A DNA stretch of 64,000 nt from Pedobacter africanus. GTDB lineage: Bacteria > Bacteroidota > Bacteroidia > Sphingobacteriales > Sphingobacteriaceae. The notes beneath the pieces are model-generated. The model had not been told where the DNA came from. It saw only the letters and a list, made by a program, of their open reading frames with translations, and searched no databases. Every line of letters begins with the position of its first letter. The first letter of the stretch is position 1. Below, in pieces: positions 1 to 7,805 of this stretch. The DNA is taken from positions 186,001 to 250,000 of the forward strand of contig NZ_FWXT01000003.1 of the NCBI RefSeq assembly GCF_900176535.1. The letters are read 5' to 3'. Both the position numbers and the translations under genes were made by a program.

Positions 1-911
1 TAAAACAAGGTATGATAACGATTATCCATTGCCATTAGATCCATCATTTCCTTAAGATACGATGCGCTTCTTGCGAAATCCTTTCGCCGCAGCTGAAAGT
101 TCGCCAGGAAATACAGGATAGATATATGGTAAAAAAGATTGGACTGTTTTTTATAGGTCTGTGCCTGCATAAACAGATCCGTCCGTTTGATATAGCGCTC
201 TATCAATCCATAATTCTGCTGTATCCCCGCATATTCATTTGCGATGAAAAGAATCTGGTAAATAGATTTATAGGTTATCAGGTCCTGTACAGAAATTTTG
301 TATTTCCGGATGGTCTTTATAATCAGGGCCGTTAAATCGACAATCTTGCCTTTCAGGTGGATGTCCTGCAATTCCTGCCTTAAATAGGCATAGGCCATAT
401 TGAGCTTTGCCTCTTGTTGCATGTCCGACTGGTTCTGCAGGAAGCGGGCAGTCAGTGCTTCGAGCTTTTCTGCACCAGGCAGATGGGCATATTGCAGTTT
501 CAGCAGCAGGAGTTCGTTCAGCAAATTAAACTGCTCCAGATGCTCAGCCAGGCGTTCCGCCTTATCCAGGCATTTAAAGGCCATTTTGGCCATATCATTT
601 TCCAGTAAAAAACGTCCCACCACAAGTAGGCGCAGCGCGTTATAAGCTTCTGAATGATTGTTTTCGAAGGTCTTTTGTGATAAAAACAACAACAAATTAT
701 CTTGCAGCCTTTTACGCAAGGCATGGTATGCATCTTTTTTTTTCTCCGATTTGTAGAGCTTGCTTAATCCATCTATATCGTCATTTTCTATTAAATTCAG
801 TAAATGCAGGTTCTTTACATCAGTTCTTTTGTTTTTTCGTCGTAGAAACTGCCTGAAGAGCTTTTTATCAGTGTTGTTGAGTAAGTTGGTCAACTCCAGG
901 ATTGAGTCCAT
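1..911 (-). CDS. Hypothetical alpha-helical protein, cut by left edge
   Basis: An open frame starts at the ATG at 911 and runs without a stop through 303 codons to the window edge, so the C-terminus is missing. The translation begins MDSILELTNLLNNTDKK and is rich in Leu, Lys, Glu and Gln, with repeated amphipathic helices resembling degenerate TPR or other helical repeats. There is no signal peptide or membrane segment in the visible part. I do not recognise a named family; similar uncharacterised proteins are common in Bacteroidota. The gene is divergent from the YiaA-like gene. The frame is well supported by its length and by lack of stops, while overlapping plus-strand frames are shorter and have low-complexity Ser/Cys-rich translations. 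Confidence 0.75.
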   Translation of the reverse strand, partial: MDSILELTNLLNNTDKKLFRQFLRRKNKRTDVKNLHLLNLIENDDIDGLSKLYKSEKKKDAYHALRKRLQDNLLLFLSQKTFENNHSEAYNALRLLVVGRFLLENDMAKMAFKCLDKAERLAEHLEQFNLLNELLLLKLQYAHLPGAEKLEALTARFLQNQSDMQQEAKLNMAYAYLRQELQDIHLKGKIVDLTALIIKTIRKYKISVQDLITYKSIYQILFIANEYAGIQQNYGLIERYIKRTDLFMQAQTYKKQSNLFYHISILYFLANFQLRRKDFARSASYLKEMMDLMAMDNRYHTLF

Positions 912-1043
912 ATAGCTATTTTATTTTCTGTAAAGGTAGAGTGATTACAATAATATATCGTCAGTAATCTATGAATTGTTTGTTTTATAGTGCTGCTTCA
1001 CATCCGACATTCGCTTTCATATTAATCAAAAAACAAAATAAAT

Positions 1044-1511
1044 ATGGAACCGCTACAACAAAGAACAGAAGAAAAATCACCGATCGTTAAACATGGCGAG
1101 AACATTAGAAATCCGTTTAAACCAACCGCTGCATTTATTGGGGCCTCCTGGTTTGCCTTATTGACAGGTGCAGTTGGGTATTGCATTGGCTTGTGGAATG
1201 CCGGTATGGAACTGAACGAAAAAGGTTATTACCTTACCATTTTATTATTTGGCTTATTCGCTGTAATCTCTGTACAAAAAAGCGTAAGGGACCGGGCTGA
1301 AGGACTCCCCGTAACGGATCTTTACTACAGCCTGAGCTGGTTTGCAACTATTGCGGCAATAGTTCTCCTGACCATCGGCTTGTGGAATGCCAATATAGCG
1401 CTTAGTGAAAAAGGCTTTTATGCCATGGCATTCTGTCTGAGCATGTTTTCAGCCATTGCCGTACAAAAGAATACCCGAGACGCAAAAATGTTCGAGGATA
1501 AAGAACTGTAA
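1044..1511 (+). CDS. YiaA/YiaB-family inner membrane protein
   Basis: This 155-residue protein contains two tandem YiaAB two-helix units. Each has a pair of membrane helices around a GLWNA motif and ends in a QKxxRD motif, the first near residues 28-82 and the second near 93-146. That gives four predicted membrane segments in total. The family (E. coli YiaA, YiaB) is widespread and its biochemical role is unknown. The N-terminal 25 residues are charged and cytoplasmic-looking. A nested hairpin terminator follows. Family assignment is strong; function is not known. Confidence 0.85.
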   Translation: MEPLQQRTEEKSPIVKHGENIRNPFKPTAAFIGASWFALLTGAVGYCIGLWNAGMELNEKGYYLTILLFGLFAVISVQKSVRDRAEGLPVTDLYYSLSWFATIAAIVLLTIGLWNANIALSEKGFYAMAFCLSMFSAIAVQKNTRDAKMFEDKEL

Positions 1512-1525
1512 CGTAGCGGTTGCCT

Positions 1526-1558
1526 CCCCGCAGCTCCTTGCCTGGCAAGCCTGCGGGG
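1526..1558 (+). terminator. Nested hairpin after yiaA-like gene
   Basis: An outer stem CCCCGCAG/CTGCGGGG encloses an inner stem CTTGCC/GGCAAG, giving a long GC-rich hairpin 14 bases after the stop codon. The following T tract is short, so termination may be partial. Confidence 0.6.
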
Positions 1559-1629
1559 TTATTGGTCTGCTGATTTAGCTATGGCCGGTGCTTTCTTTTT
1601 GTTAATTTTAACCAAACCAGAATTAAGTT

Positions 1630-1650
1630 ATTTAAAGTCAGACTTTAAAT
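1630..1650. promoter_or_regulatory. Perfect 21-bp palindrome upstream of the aadS-like gene
   Basis: ATTTAAAGTC and its exact reverse complement GACTTTAAAT are separated by one base, 29 bases before the start codon at 1680. The size and symmetry fit a repressor operator; the region could also form an RNA hairpin. No adjacent regulator gene is present, so the binding protein is unknown. Confidence 0.5.
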
Positions 1651-1679
1651 GACCATACCGGTAACACCTGTTATTTGAT

Positions 1680-2561
1680 ATGAGCAACAAAGAGCAAATA
1701 GAATTAAGAGAAGAAAAATTAAAAAACATTATCAATTGGTCGGAAAACAATAGGGATATAAGGGCCGTCTTGCTTACAAGTTCGCTTGTAAATCCGCTGG
1801 CACCTGTTGATGAATTTAGCGATTTGGATATTGAGTTTGTTTTTGACAACAATGCCGATTATATCTCCAGCAACAATTGGATACATAATTTTGGAAATTC
1901 AATTGCGATGATCGAAGAAGATGAAACTTGCTTTGATCACAAACACGCAATGAAAATGGTCTTGTATGATGATGGTGTGAAAGTTGATTTTAAGTTGTAT
2001 AGTAAAGCTAATTTTTTAGCAGAAGCTGATCAAAATGAACTTCCCGAAGATTGGGATATTGGCTATAAAGTGCTGATTGATAAAGACAGTATAACGCAAA
2101 AGCTGAAACAACCGACTTATCAGGTTTCCATCATAAAAAAACCGACAGAAGAGAAATTCAAGCAGGTTTTAAATGATTTTTGGTGGGACACTACCTACGT
2201 GTCAAAATGCCTGATAAGAGATGAACTGTTCTATGCTAAATTTATGTCTGAAAACAACATCAGAACGGATTACTTAGTGCCTCTAATTGAATGGTATATT
2301 GCCAGCCAGCATCACTGGAACATTACAACCAATAAGTATGGAAGACTTTTTAAAAAATACCTGACTGCCGGAATGTGGGTAAAAGTAGAAAAAACTTTTT
2401 CAGGAAGCGATGTCGGGGATAACTGGGATGCTTTATTTGCGATGGCTGATTTGGTTTCAGAAATTGGAACCGAATTGTCTCAAAAACTAGGCTATGAATA
2501 TCCCGAAAAGTTGGAAAGAGACATAAGGAATTATCTAAACACGGTTAAAGCGCGGCAATAG
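1680..2561 (+). CDS. aadS: AadS/ANT(6)-like aminoglycoside 6-adenylyltransferase
   Basis: This 293-residue protein matches the streptomycin adenylyltransferase family (Adenyl_transf, ANT(6)/AadS). The nucleotidyltransferase metal site is visible as SDLD at residues 47-50 (D48 and D50), with a third acidic position, D103, in the KVDFKLYS strand. The helical C-terminal half holds the conserved WWDTTYVSKCL and ASQHHWNITTNKYGR regions typical of AadS from Bacteroidota. The expected reaction is AMP transfer to the 6-hydroxyl of streptomycin, though chromosomal homologues can have other or weak activity. The gene is visibly more AT-rich than its neighbours, so it may have been acquired. It stands alone and has a 21-bp palindrome in front. 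The symbol is by similarity only. Confidence 0.8.
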   Translation: MSNKEQIELREEKLKNIINWSENNRDIRAVLLTSSLVNPLAPVDEFSDLDIEFVFDNNADYISSNNWIHNFGNSIAMIEEDETCFDHKHAMKMVLYDDGVKVDFKLYSKANFLAEADQNELPEDWDIGYKVLIDKDSITQKLKQPTYQVSIIKKPTEEKFKQVLNDFWWDTTYVSKCLIRDELFYAKFMSENNIRTDYLVPLIEWYIASQHHWNITTNKYGRLFKKYLTAGMWVKVEKTFSGSDVGDNWDALFAMADLVSEIGTELSQKLGYEYPEKLERDIRNYLNTVKARQ

Positions 2562-2642
2562 GCAATAATTCCAATCAAAGCCATGTTAGTCTGATGCAAC
2601 AAGCAAAAGAAATATTATTGTTTGATTCCCTTTGAAACAATA

Positions 2643-2670
2643 AAAAAAGAGCCTTTAAGGCTCTTTTTTT
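2643..2670 (-). terminator. Terminator after tRNA-Ser, probably bidirectional
   Basis: The inverted repeat AAAAGAGCC/GGCTCTTTT with a short TTTAA centre has A and T runs on its two sides. It lies immediately 3' of the minus-strand tRNA and also downstream of the aadS-like gene, so it can stop transcription from both sides. Confidence 0.8.
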
Positions 2671-2673
2671 AAG

Positions 2674-2758
2674 CGGAGAGTGAGGGATTCGAACCCCCGG
2701 AGCTATTACACTCAACAGTTTTCAAGACTGCCGCAATCGACCACTCTGCCAACTCTCC
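2674..2758 (-). tRNA. tRNA-Ser (anticodon TGA)
   Basis: The minus strand folds as a class II tRNA. The acceptor arm GGAGAGT pairs with ACTCTCC and is followed by a G discriminator. The D arm contains TGGCAGAGTGGTCGATTGCG. The anticodon stem GCAGT/ACTGT encloses loop CTTGAAA with anticodon TGA, and there is a long variable arm. The T arm is GGGGGTTCGAATCCCTC. The 3' CCA is not encoded. The long variable arm and TGA anticodon identify a serine tRNA reading UCN codons. Confidence 0.95.
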
Positions 2759-2794
2759 GGCGCAAAAGTACAAATACCGCTTGATTTTACAAAT

Positions 2795-2834
2795 TAAGCC
2801 CATAATAATTTAACGATAAATTGTTAAGGGCTTA
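2795..2834 (-). terminator. Inverted repeat downstream of the BrkB-like gene
   Basis: TAAGCCC (2795-2801) pairs with GGGCTTA (2828-2834), with an inner ATTTA/TAAAT stem. It lies about 20 bases after the stop of the minus-strand gene. The T tract on that strand is weak, so its role as a terminator is tentative. Confidence 0.4.
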
Positions 2835-2855
2835 AAAATGAGTTAGTAATTTTTT

Positions 2856-3845
2856 CTATTTTTCAGAATTCTGAGGTTCAGAAGGCGTTTTTTTGAACAG
2901 ATTGAAGTTGGGCCGTATGATTTTTACGCTGCGTTTAGACAGGTCTACGCTTGCGTTCAACTCAAAACCAATCAGCAGAATCAGAGAATTCAGGTATAGC
3001 CAGATCATCAGTACAATCAGTGTACCGATGGAGCCGTACACTTTATTGTAAGAATTGAAATTGTTGATGTAAAAAGAAAATCCCCAGATGGTCAGGAAAG
3101 CAAGTATAGTGGCGAGCCATGAACCAGCACTAAAGAAGCGCCATTTTTTTGCATGTGCCGGGCCGTACTTGTACAATACCGATATGGTCACAAAATAGAG
3201 TATGCCCAGCAGAGACCAGCGTGTAAGGCCAATCAGGTAGGCAATAAAATTTCCTTCGATGTTCAGTTCCGTATCAATATAATTAAGGGCATATTCGCCT
3301 ATGGCCATAGCGATAATGCAGACAATAACGGAGAATGCGATAATGAGGGTCAGGACCACAGCTATCAGCCGCTGCTTTAACCAGGTACGTGTTTCAATGA
3401 TCAGCGAGGATTTGTTAAAGGCCATCATCAGGTTGTGTACCCCATTGGTCGCAAAAAACAGCGACAATAAAAAACCGAAAGACAGCAACCCCCGGTTTTG
3501 CTTGTGAACAATTTCATCCAGTGTGGTGCTAAAAGCATTATAGGCATCGGCAGGGAGCACGAGCATAATGAGTTGCATCAGCTGGTCCTGGAAATGAAAT
3601 CTTTTGGGTATAAAAGGGATCAGTGTAAATAAAAAGATGATGGCCGGGAAAATGGCCAGCATAAAGTTATAGGCCAGGGAAGAGGCTTTATTGACCAGCG
3701 AATCCTTGCCAATCTCTTTAAAAAAGAAAGTGGCAACAGTGTACAGGGGCAGGGGACTAAAACCCGGAAGTATGCATACTTTGGTCCAGTCTATAAACAG
3801 GGCATAGATCCTGATCTTTAATAGCTGCTTGTGTACCCACTCCAT
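2856..3845 (-). CDS. YihY/BrkB-family integral membrane protein
   Basis: This 329-residue protein has about six membrane helices in the YihY/virulence-factor BrkB arrangement. The conserved region ASSLAYNFMLAIFPAIIFLF lies near residues 55-75, and the C-terminal block SYNKVYGSIGTLIVLMIWLY near 265-285 is the family signature. Older annotations call it ribonuclease BN, which is an error for this family; transport or envelope function is likely but unproven. A basic tail follows the last helix. It is the third gene of a minus-strand run after the PASTA protein and MltG, 20 bases after mltG, so co-transcription is plausible. Confidence 0.85.
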   Translation of the reverse strand: MEWVHKQLLKIRIYALFIDWTKVCILPGFSPLPLYTVATFFFKEIGKDSLVNKASSLAYNFMLAIFPAIIFLFTLIPFIPKRFHFQDQLMQLIMLVLPADAYNAFSTTLDEIVHKQNRGLLSFGFLLSLFFATNGVHNLMMAFNKSSLIIETRTWLKQRLIAVVLTLIIAFSVIVCIIAMAIGEYALNYIDTELNIEGNFIAYLIGLTRWSLLGILYFVTISVLYKYGPAHAKKWRFFSAGSWLATILAFLTIWGFSFYINNFNSYNKVYGSIGTLIVLMIWLYLNSLILLIGFELNASVDLSKRSVKIIRPNFNLFKKTPSEPQNSEK

Positions 3846-3865
3846 TTACCAAATCTACTCAAAAA

Positions 3866-4912
3866 CTATTTGTAAATGTTGCGCTTGTTTAAAGCGTCCC
3901 GGTATTTCTTCGCATTCAGCTCATGTTCCTGTACCGTTACCGCAAAATTATGGTAGCCTGAAAAATCTTCTTTGGCGCACATGTAAATATAATTGTTCTT
4001 TTCGCGGTTCAGTACGGCATCGATGGCATTGATGCTCGGCATCATGATAGGTCCCGGAGGCAAACCTGCATATTTATAGGTATTATAGCGCGATTGTACC
4101 TGCAACAAGGAATTGGTTACCCGTTTTACCGTAAAATCATCGTTGGCAAAAATCACCGTTGGATCTGCCTGCAGCAATATGCCTTTGTTCAACCTGTTCA
4201 GGTACAGCCCCGCAATGGTTGGCATTTCTTTATCGTACAAAGCTTCTGCATCCACAATGGAGGCGAGTATAGAAACCTGTACCGGGCTAAGGTTAAGTGC
4301 AGCAGCTTTTTGTTTGCGCTCATCTGTCCAGAACTTTTCGTACTCTTTATGCATCCTTTCAAAAAACTCGGCTGCAGTTACATTCCAGTACATTTCATAG
4401 GTATTTGGAATGAACATTACATAGCTGTTGTCTTTATTAAAGCCATATTTTTCGATCAGTGCCGCCGAATCCAGAAGTTTGATAAAAGTCAGGGAGTCAG
4501 GTTCCAGGTTGCGCGACAGGTAACCGGCAAAATTCTCTTTTTTTCTCAGGTTCTGGAATTTCAGCTTTACAGGGTCCTGGTTACCGGATTTCAGCATATT
4601 AATGATGCTGCGGTTGCTCATTCCCTTGTTTAGTTTGTAGCGGCCGGGCTTCAGGGAGCGGGCCAGGTCCATTTTCGCGGCAGCCTGGCTAAAAGTACCA
4701 ATCTCGGTTAAAATGTCTTTGCGGCGAAGCTCTTCAAAAAGATCATCCAGCTGTGCGCCGGTTCTTACGTACAGGTACTTTTCTTTGCCTGTAGTATTGG
4801 GTGCAAAATAAACCTTGTAAAATTTGAAGCCGTAATAGCCGCCCACTACTAAAACTGCCAGCGCTAAGGCCAGAAAAATTTTGCCTTTAGAAGTTTTTTT
4901 TTCGTTTGTCAT
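3866..4912 (-). CDS. mltG: Endolytic murein transglycosylase MltG
   Basis: This 348-residue protein has a cytoplasmic basic N-terminus, one membrane helix at about residues 11-28 and a periplasmic YceG/MltG domain. Family landmarks are IPNTYEMYWNVT near 168-179, ILASIVDAEALYDKEM near 215-230, the NRLNKGILLQADPTVIF segment, and LPPGPIMMPS near the end. MltG cleaves nascent glycan strands at the inner membrane and ends their growth. In the catalytic segment the second acidic residue (E223) is conserved; the first position, often Glu in other bacteria, is Asp221. The gene lies between a PASTA protein and a BrkB-like protein and near ddl, all envelope functions. Confidence 0.92.
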   Translation of the reverse strand: MTNEKKTSKGKIFLALALAVLVVGGYYGFKFYKVYFAPNTTGKEKYLYVRTGAQLDDLFEELRRKDILTEIGTFSQAAAKMDLARSLKPGRYKLNKGMSNRSIINMLKSGNQDPVKLKFQNLRKKENFAGYLSRNLEPDSLTFIKLLDSAALIEKYGFNKDNSYVMFIPNTYEMYWNVTAAEFFERMHKEYEKFWTDERKQKAAALNLSPVQVSILASIVDAEALYDKEMPTIAGLYLNRLNKGILLQADPTVIFANDDFTVKRVTNSLLQVQSRYNTYKYAGLPPGPIMMPSINAIDAVLNREKNNYIYMCAKEDFSGYHNFAVTVQEHELNAKKYRDALNKRNIYK

Positions 4913-4932
4913 ATACAGAAAGTAATCAATCT

Positions 4933-5700
4933 TTATTTATTGGAAAGCGTAATGTTTACAGGTGTGCCAATTTTAACTTTAGTTACCGAATCGGTTGCAA
5001 AAGGTGTTTGTTTAACCACAACCGCCGTTGCCGAATCGGTAATGTTGCCCTCATAGGTAATGATGCCCAGGTTTAGCATGGCACCATTTCTTAAAGCAAA
5101 CAGGGCTTCGTCTTTGGTAAGGCCTATCAACGAAGGGATATCCACTTCCTCATTTCCCTGGCCGTCGCCCAATACCAGGTCTATCCGCGACCCCTTTGGT
5201 AAACTTTCACCGGTTTTTATCGGCTGTCCGCCAAATAAAGCCTGCAGCACCACATCCCTGGCCGGATCTGGTTTATAGGTGGTATCACCAAGTTTCAGGC
5301 CAAAGCTTTCAATCAAGGCCTGTACTTCCCTGAGCGATTTGAATTCAACTTCAGGGAATTTAACATTTGGTGCCTGGGCGGCATTCACAGTCAGGTAAAT
5401 GGTGCGGTTGTCTTTTACAAAAGTATCGGCATTTGGGTCCTGGTCAATCACCATTCCCGGAGGGGAATCCATGATATAAACCGAATCAAGCTCATAGCGC
5501 AAGCCAAGTTCCTCCAGCTTTTCTACAGCCTTTGCTATAGACATTCCTTTTAAAGAAGGAACATTAAGTCCCTGGCCATGTTTGGTATAATACCTTAAAC
5601 TAAAGAAGGCAATCAGCAATATCACCACTACCGTAAGCGCAGCAGCGATAAGATTGTTTCTAAAAGATTTTGTCTTCAGATAAGATATGAATTTGCCCAT
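4933..5700 (-). CDS. PASTA-domain membrane protein
   Basis: This 255-residue protein has a short cytoplasmic N-terminus, one membrane helix at about residues 18-36 and three consecutive PASTA domains at roughly 44-111, 113-181 and 185-253. PASTA domains usually occur on class A penicillin-binding proteins and Ser/Thr kinases and bind peptidoglycan stem peptides; here they stand alone on an anchor with no enzyme domain. The gene starts a minus-strand run with mltG (20-base gap) and is divergent from ddl, consistent with a role in peptidoglycan synthesis or sensing. A TAAATTTG -7 box lies at 5732-5739. Confidence 0.88.
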   Translation of the reverse strand: MGKFISYLKTKSFRNNLIAAALTVVVILLIAFFSLRYYTKHGQGLNVPSLKGMSIAKAVEKLEELGLRYELDSVYIMDSPPGMVIDQDPNADTFVKDNRTIYLTVNAAQAPNVKFPEVEFKSLREVQALIESFGLKLGDTTYKPDPARDVVLQALFGGQPIKTGESLPKGSRIDLVLGDGQGNEEVDIPSLIGLTKDEALFALRNGAMLNLGIITYEGNITDSATAVVVKQTPFATDSVTKVKIGTPVNITLSNK

Positions 5701-5731
5701 AGCGGTTTAATGTCTTTTAAGGTATAAACGC

Positions 5732-5739
5732 CAAATTTA
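5732..5739 (-). promoter_or_regulatory. -7 box for the PASTA-mltG-BrkB run
   Basis: TAAATTTG on the minus strand matches the Bacteroidota -7 consensus TAnnTTTG exactly, 32 bases before the start at 5700. No clear TTG -33 box was found at the right spacing. Confidence 0.5.
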
Positions 5740-5790
5740 GGCTAAAAAAATATTTTATTGGAATTAAAATAACATCTGCAGCAACTAATT

Positions 5791-5798
5791 TATATTTG
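5791..5798 (+). promoter_or_regulatory. -7 box upstream of ddl
   Basis: TATATTTG matches TAnnTTTG exactly, about 53 bases before the ddl start. A TTG at 5758-5760 is too far away (30-base spacer) to be a convincing -33 box. Confidence 0.45.
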
Positions 5799-5851
5799 TG
5801 TGCTGTGTTAACAGTCAAGCGCTTTCATAAGCAATTTAAAAAGATAAACGA

Positions 5852-6838
5852 ATGAAGAAAACAATAGCATTGCTAACCGGTGGTACTACAGGAGAATGGG
5901 TGGTGTCTGTTAAAAGTGCCGCTACCATTGCCCAGAACCTGGATCCGGATAAGTTTGATGTATATAAAATTATGCTTACCCAGCAGGGCTGGTTTTATGA
6001 ACCTGCCGATTCTGTAAAAATTGAGGTAGACCGTAACGACTTTTCTATTAACCTGAAAGGGAAGAAGATCAAATTCGATGGGGTATTTATCGCCATTCAC
6101 GGGTCACCTGGCGAAGATGGTAAATTACAAGGCTATTTTGACATGCTCGGTCTGCCTTACACCACCTGCGATGCCCTGACTTCGGCTGTTACCATGAACA
6201 AAGGCTATACAAAAGCCATTGTAAATGGTATTCCGCAGCTAAATATCGCCAAGTCTGTACAGATCTTTAAAAATATGCCATATAACCTCGAGCAGATCAA
6301 AAAGGAACTTAAAGTGCCTTATTTCGTAAAGCCCAATAATGGGGGTAGTAGCATTGGCATGAGTAAGGTTAATCATGTTAACGACCTCGAAGCTGCAGTA
6401 GAAAGGGCTTTTAAAGAAGACGACCAGATCCTGATAGAAGAGTTCATTTCGGGCAGGGAGTTTACCATTGGTGTGGTAAAACTGGACGGACAGGTTACCG
6501 CATTGCCTGCTACCGAAGTAGAAACTGCCAAAGAATTTTTCGATTTCGAAGCCAAGTATACACCTGGTGTGGCTACCGAAACCACTCCGGCTGTGATTAA
6601 ACAGGAAACATTGGCCAGGGTTACCGAAATTACTAAAAATGTATACCTTAAACTGAACTGTCGCGGAGTGGTACGCATAGATTTTATTTTAAACGAAGAT
6701 GAAGGTGATTTTTATTTTATAGAGATCAATACCATTCCCGGACAAACCGCAACCAGTTTTATTCCCCAGCAGGTGGCAGCCGCAGGTATGAAACTGAACG
6801 ACTTTTATACCAAACTGATCCGCGAGACCATCGGTTAA
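5852..6838 (+). CDS. ddl: D-alanine--D-alanine ligase
   Basis: This 328-residue ATP-grasp enzyme joins two D-Ala residues with ATP to make the dipeptide for peptidoglycan precursors in the cytoplasm. The N-terminal GGTTGEWVVS motif (residues 10-19) contains the conserved Glu15. HGSPGEDGKLQG at 83-94, VKPNNGGSSIGMSKV near 159-173 and the C-terminal magnesium site EINTIPG are all typical of Ddl, and length is normal. It is divergent from the PASTA-mltG run, giving a cell-wall cluster. A strong bidirectional terminator follows. Confidence 0.95.
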   Translation: MKKTIALLTGGTTGEWVVSVKSAATIAQNLDPDKFDVYKIMLTQQGWFYEPADSVKIEVDRNDFSINLKGKKIKFDGVFIAIHGSPGEDGKLQGYFDMLGLPYTTCDALTSAVTMNKGYTKAIVNGIPQLNIAKSVQIFKNMPYNLEQIKKELKVPYFVKPNNGGSSIGMSKVNHVNDLEAAVERAFKEDDQILIEEFISGREFTIGVVKLDGQVTALPATEVETAKEFFDFEAKYTPGVATETTPAVIKQETLARVTEITKNVYLKLNCRGVVRIDFILNEDEGDFYFIEINTIPGQTATSFIPQQVAAAGMKLNDFYTKLIRETIG

Positions 6839-6848
6839 AATGTTTTTA

Positions 6849-6891
6849 TACAAAAAGCGGCTTGTGATAAATTCACAAGCCGCTTTTTGTA
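6849..6891. terminator. Bidirectional terminator between ddl and the beta-barrel gene
   Basis: A 19-bp perfect stem (core AAAAAGCGGCTTGTGA with its complement) with a TAAAT loop is flanked by A and T runs on opposite sides, between two convergent genes. Confidence 0.9.
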
Positions 6892-6904
6892 CAGTAAACG
6901 GGGC

Positions 6905-7675
6905 TTAAAACCTGAAGCCTATGCTTAGGCCTGATCTTAACCCGGCCCATGGTCCGCTAAAATCAACTTTGGCACCTTCGCTGTTTACGGTAGATTTTGT
7001 TTTTACCAGCGGCAGGTCTTCCAGATCGGTTAGCGCATCCCTTAAAGCTTCCTGTTCTTCAGGTTGCAGGGTTTTCTTACCAGAGATATTGCCCGAAGAT
7101 GTACCATAGTTTGGCCCCAGAATCCACCAGTCAAGATACACGAGTTTGCTCAGTTTCCATTGTGCGCCAAAAAGTACCCCGCCGGTAAAAGTGTTCACGC
7201 TTCCGCTCAATGGCATCGTCTCTGTTTTGGTGGTGCCGTTTACCGTTACATCAAAAGTATAGGGAACCTCTGCATTGTAAGTGGCGTACCTTACAAAGGG
7301 CGCTACATAAAAGCCTTTAAATACACCCTGGCCCATATAAAACCTTACTTCTGGTGTAATGGAAAAGTTGCCTGTTTTAAAATCTTTAATGCTGTTCCAG
7401 GTATCATTATCGTCAATCAGGTCTTTTACCAGTGATGGAAAAGGTACACCAGATTTGGGCGCAAATCTTAAGCCAACAGCTACCGAAATCTTTTTGGCAA
7501 CAGCACGCTCATACTGAAAAGAAAAGTTCTTAAACAACAATGCCCCTGCATTCCATTTTACAAGATTTTTGCCATCTGCATCGTCCTGTTTTTCCTGCGC
7601 ACTCAGGCTGCATGTAGTACAGAAAATTAACAGAATTGCCAGTGATAATAAATTTTTAGTAAAATTTTTGTTCAT
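6905..7675 (-). CDS. Putative outer membrane beta-barrel protein
   Basis: The protein is about 256 residues, with a signal peptide at residues 1-27 (hydrophobic core LLSLAILLIFCTTC, then LSAQ) and alternating amphipathic strands such as KNFSFQYERAVAKKISVAVG and FYVAPFVRYATYN, ending in SIGFRF. A terminal Phe after alternating residues is the usual outer-membrane assembly signal. It resembles DUF3575-type small barrels, but I cannot name a function. Two in-frame ATGs occur at 7681 and 7675; the second gives the cleaner signal peptide. It is divergent from the Crp/Fnr regulator, with a palindrome in the shared upstream region. Confidence 0.75.
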   Translation of the reverse strand: MNKNFTKNLLSLAILLIFCTTCSLSAQEKQDDADGKNLVKWNAGALLFKNFSFQYERAVAKKISVAVGLRFAPKSGVPFPSLVKDLIDDNDTWNSIKDFKTGNFSITPEVRFYMGQGVFKGFYVAPFVRYATYNAEVPYTFDVTVNGTTKTETMPLSGSVNTFTGGVLFGAQWKLSKLVYLDWWILGPNYGTSSGNISGKKTLQPEEQEALRDALTDLEDLPLVKTKSTVNSEGAKVDFSGPWAGLRSGLSIGFRF

Positions 7676-7707
7676 AATCATTTGTTTGGGTTTGAAATTA
7701 TTTTCGT

Positions 7708-7715
7708 CAAAGTTA
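7708..7715 (-). promoter_or_regulatory. -7 box of the beta-barrel gene
   Basis: TAACTTTG on the minus strand matches TAnnTTTG. A TTG 16 bases upstream could serve as the -33 box, slightly short of the usual spacing. The palindrome at 7734-7759 lies directly upstream of that -33 position. Confidence 0.5.
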
Positions 7716-7733
7716 TCTTAAATTGCCAATTCA

Positions 7734-7759
7734 AAAAATACCCTTAAGGGGGTATTTTT
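7734..7759. promoter_or_regulatory. Inverted repeat in the beta-barrel/crp intergenic region
   Basis: AAAAATACCC and GGGTATTTTT form 10-bp arms around a 6-base centre, with an internal perfect palindrome CCCTTAAGGG at 7741-7750. It lies between two divergent genes, so it is more likely an operator than a terminator. Confidence 0.5.
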
Positions 7760-7805
7760 ATAAATGCTATGGTTAACTTAGTGAATTGACCGCATTGCTT
7801 TGCTT

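Noticed and set aside
126..733. Short plus- and minus-strand frames at the left edge.
   Set aside because: They lie within the longer minus-strand gene that runs off the edge, which explains the whole interval.
1628..1852. Minus-strand 74-codon frame over the aadS-like start.
   Set aside because: It overlaps the well-supported adenylyltransferase and has a Ser/Leu-rich translation typical of an antisense shadow.
2856..3845. Ribonuclease BN label for the BrkB-like protein.
   Set aside because: True RNase BN is a metallo-beta-lactamase-fold enzyme; this is a membrane protein.
4094..4633. A 179-codon plus-strand frame opposite mltG.
   Set aside because: It is a shadow of mltG; the translation is rich in rare residues and matches no family, whereas mltG is clear.
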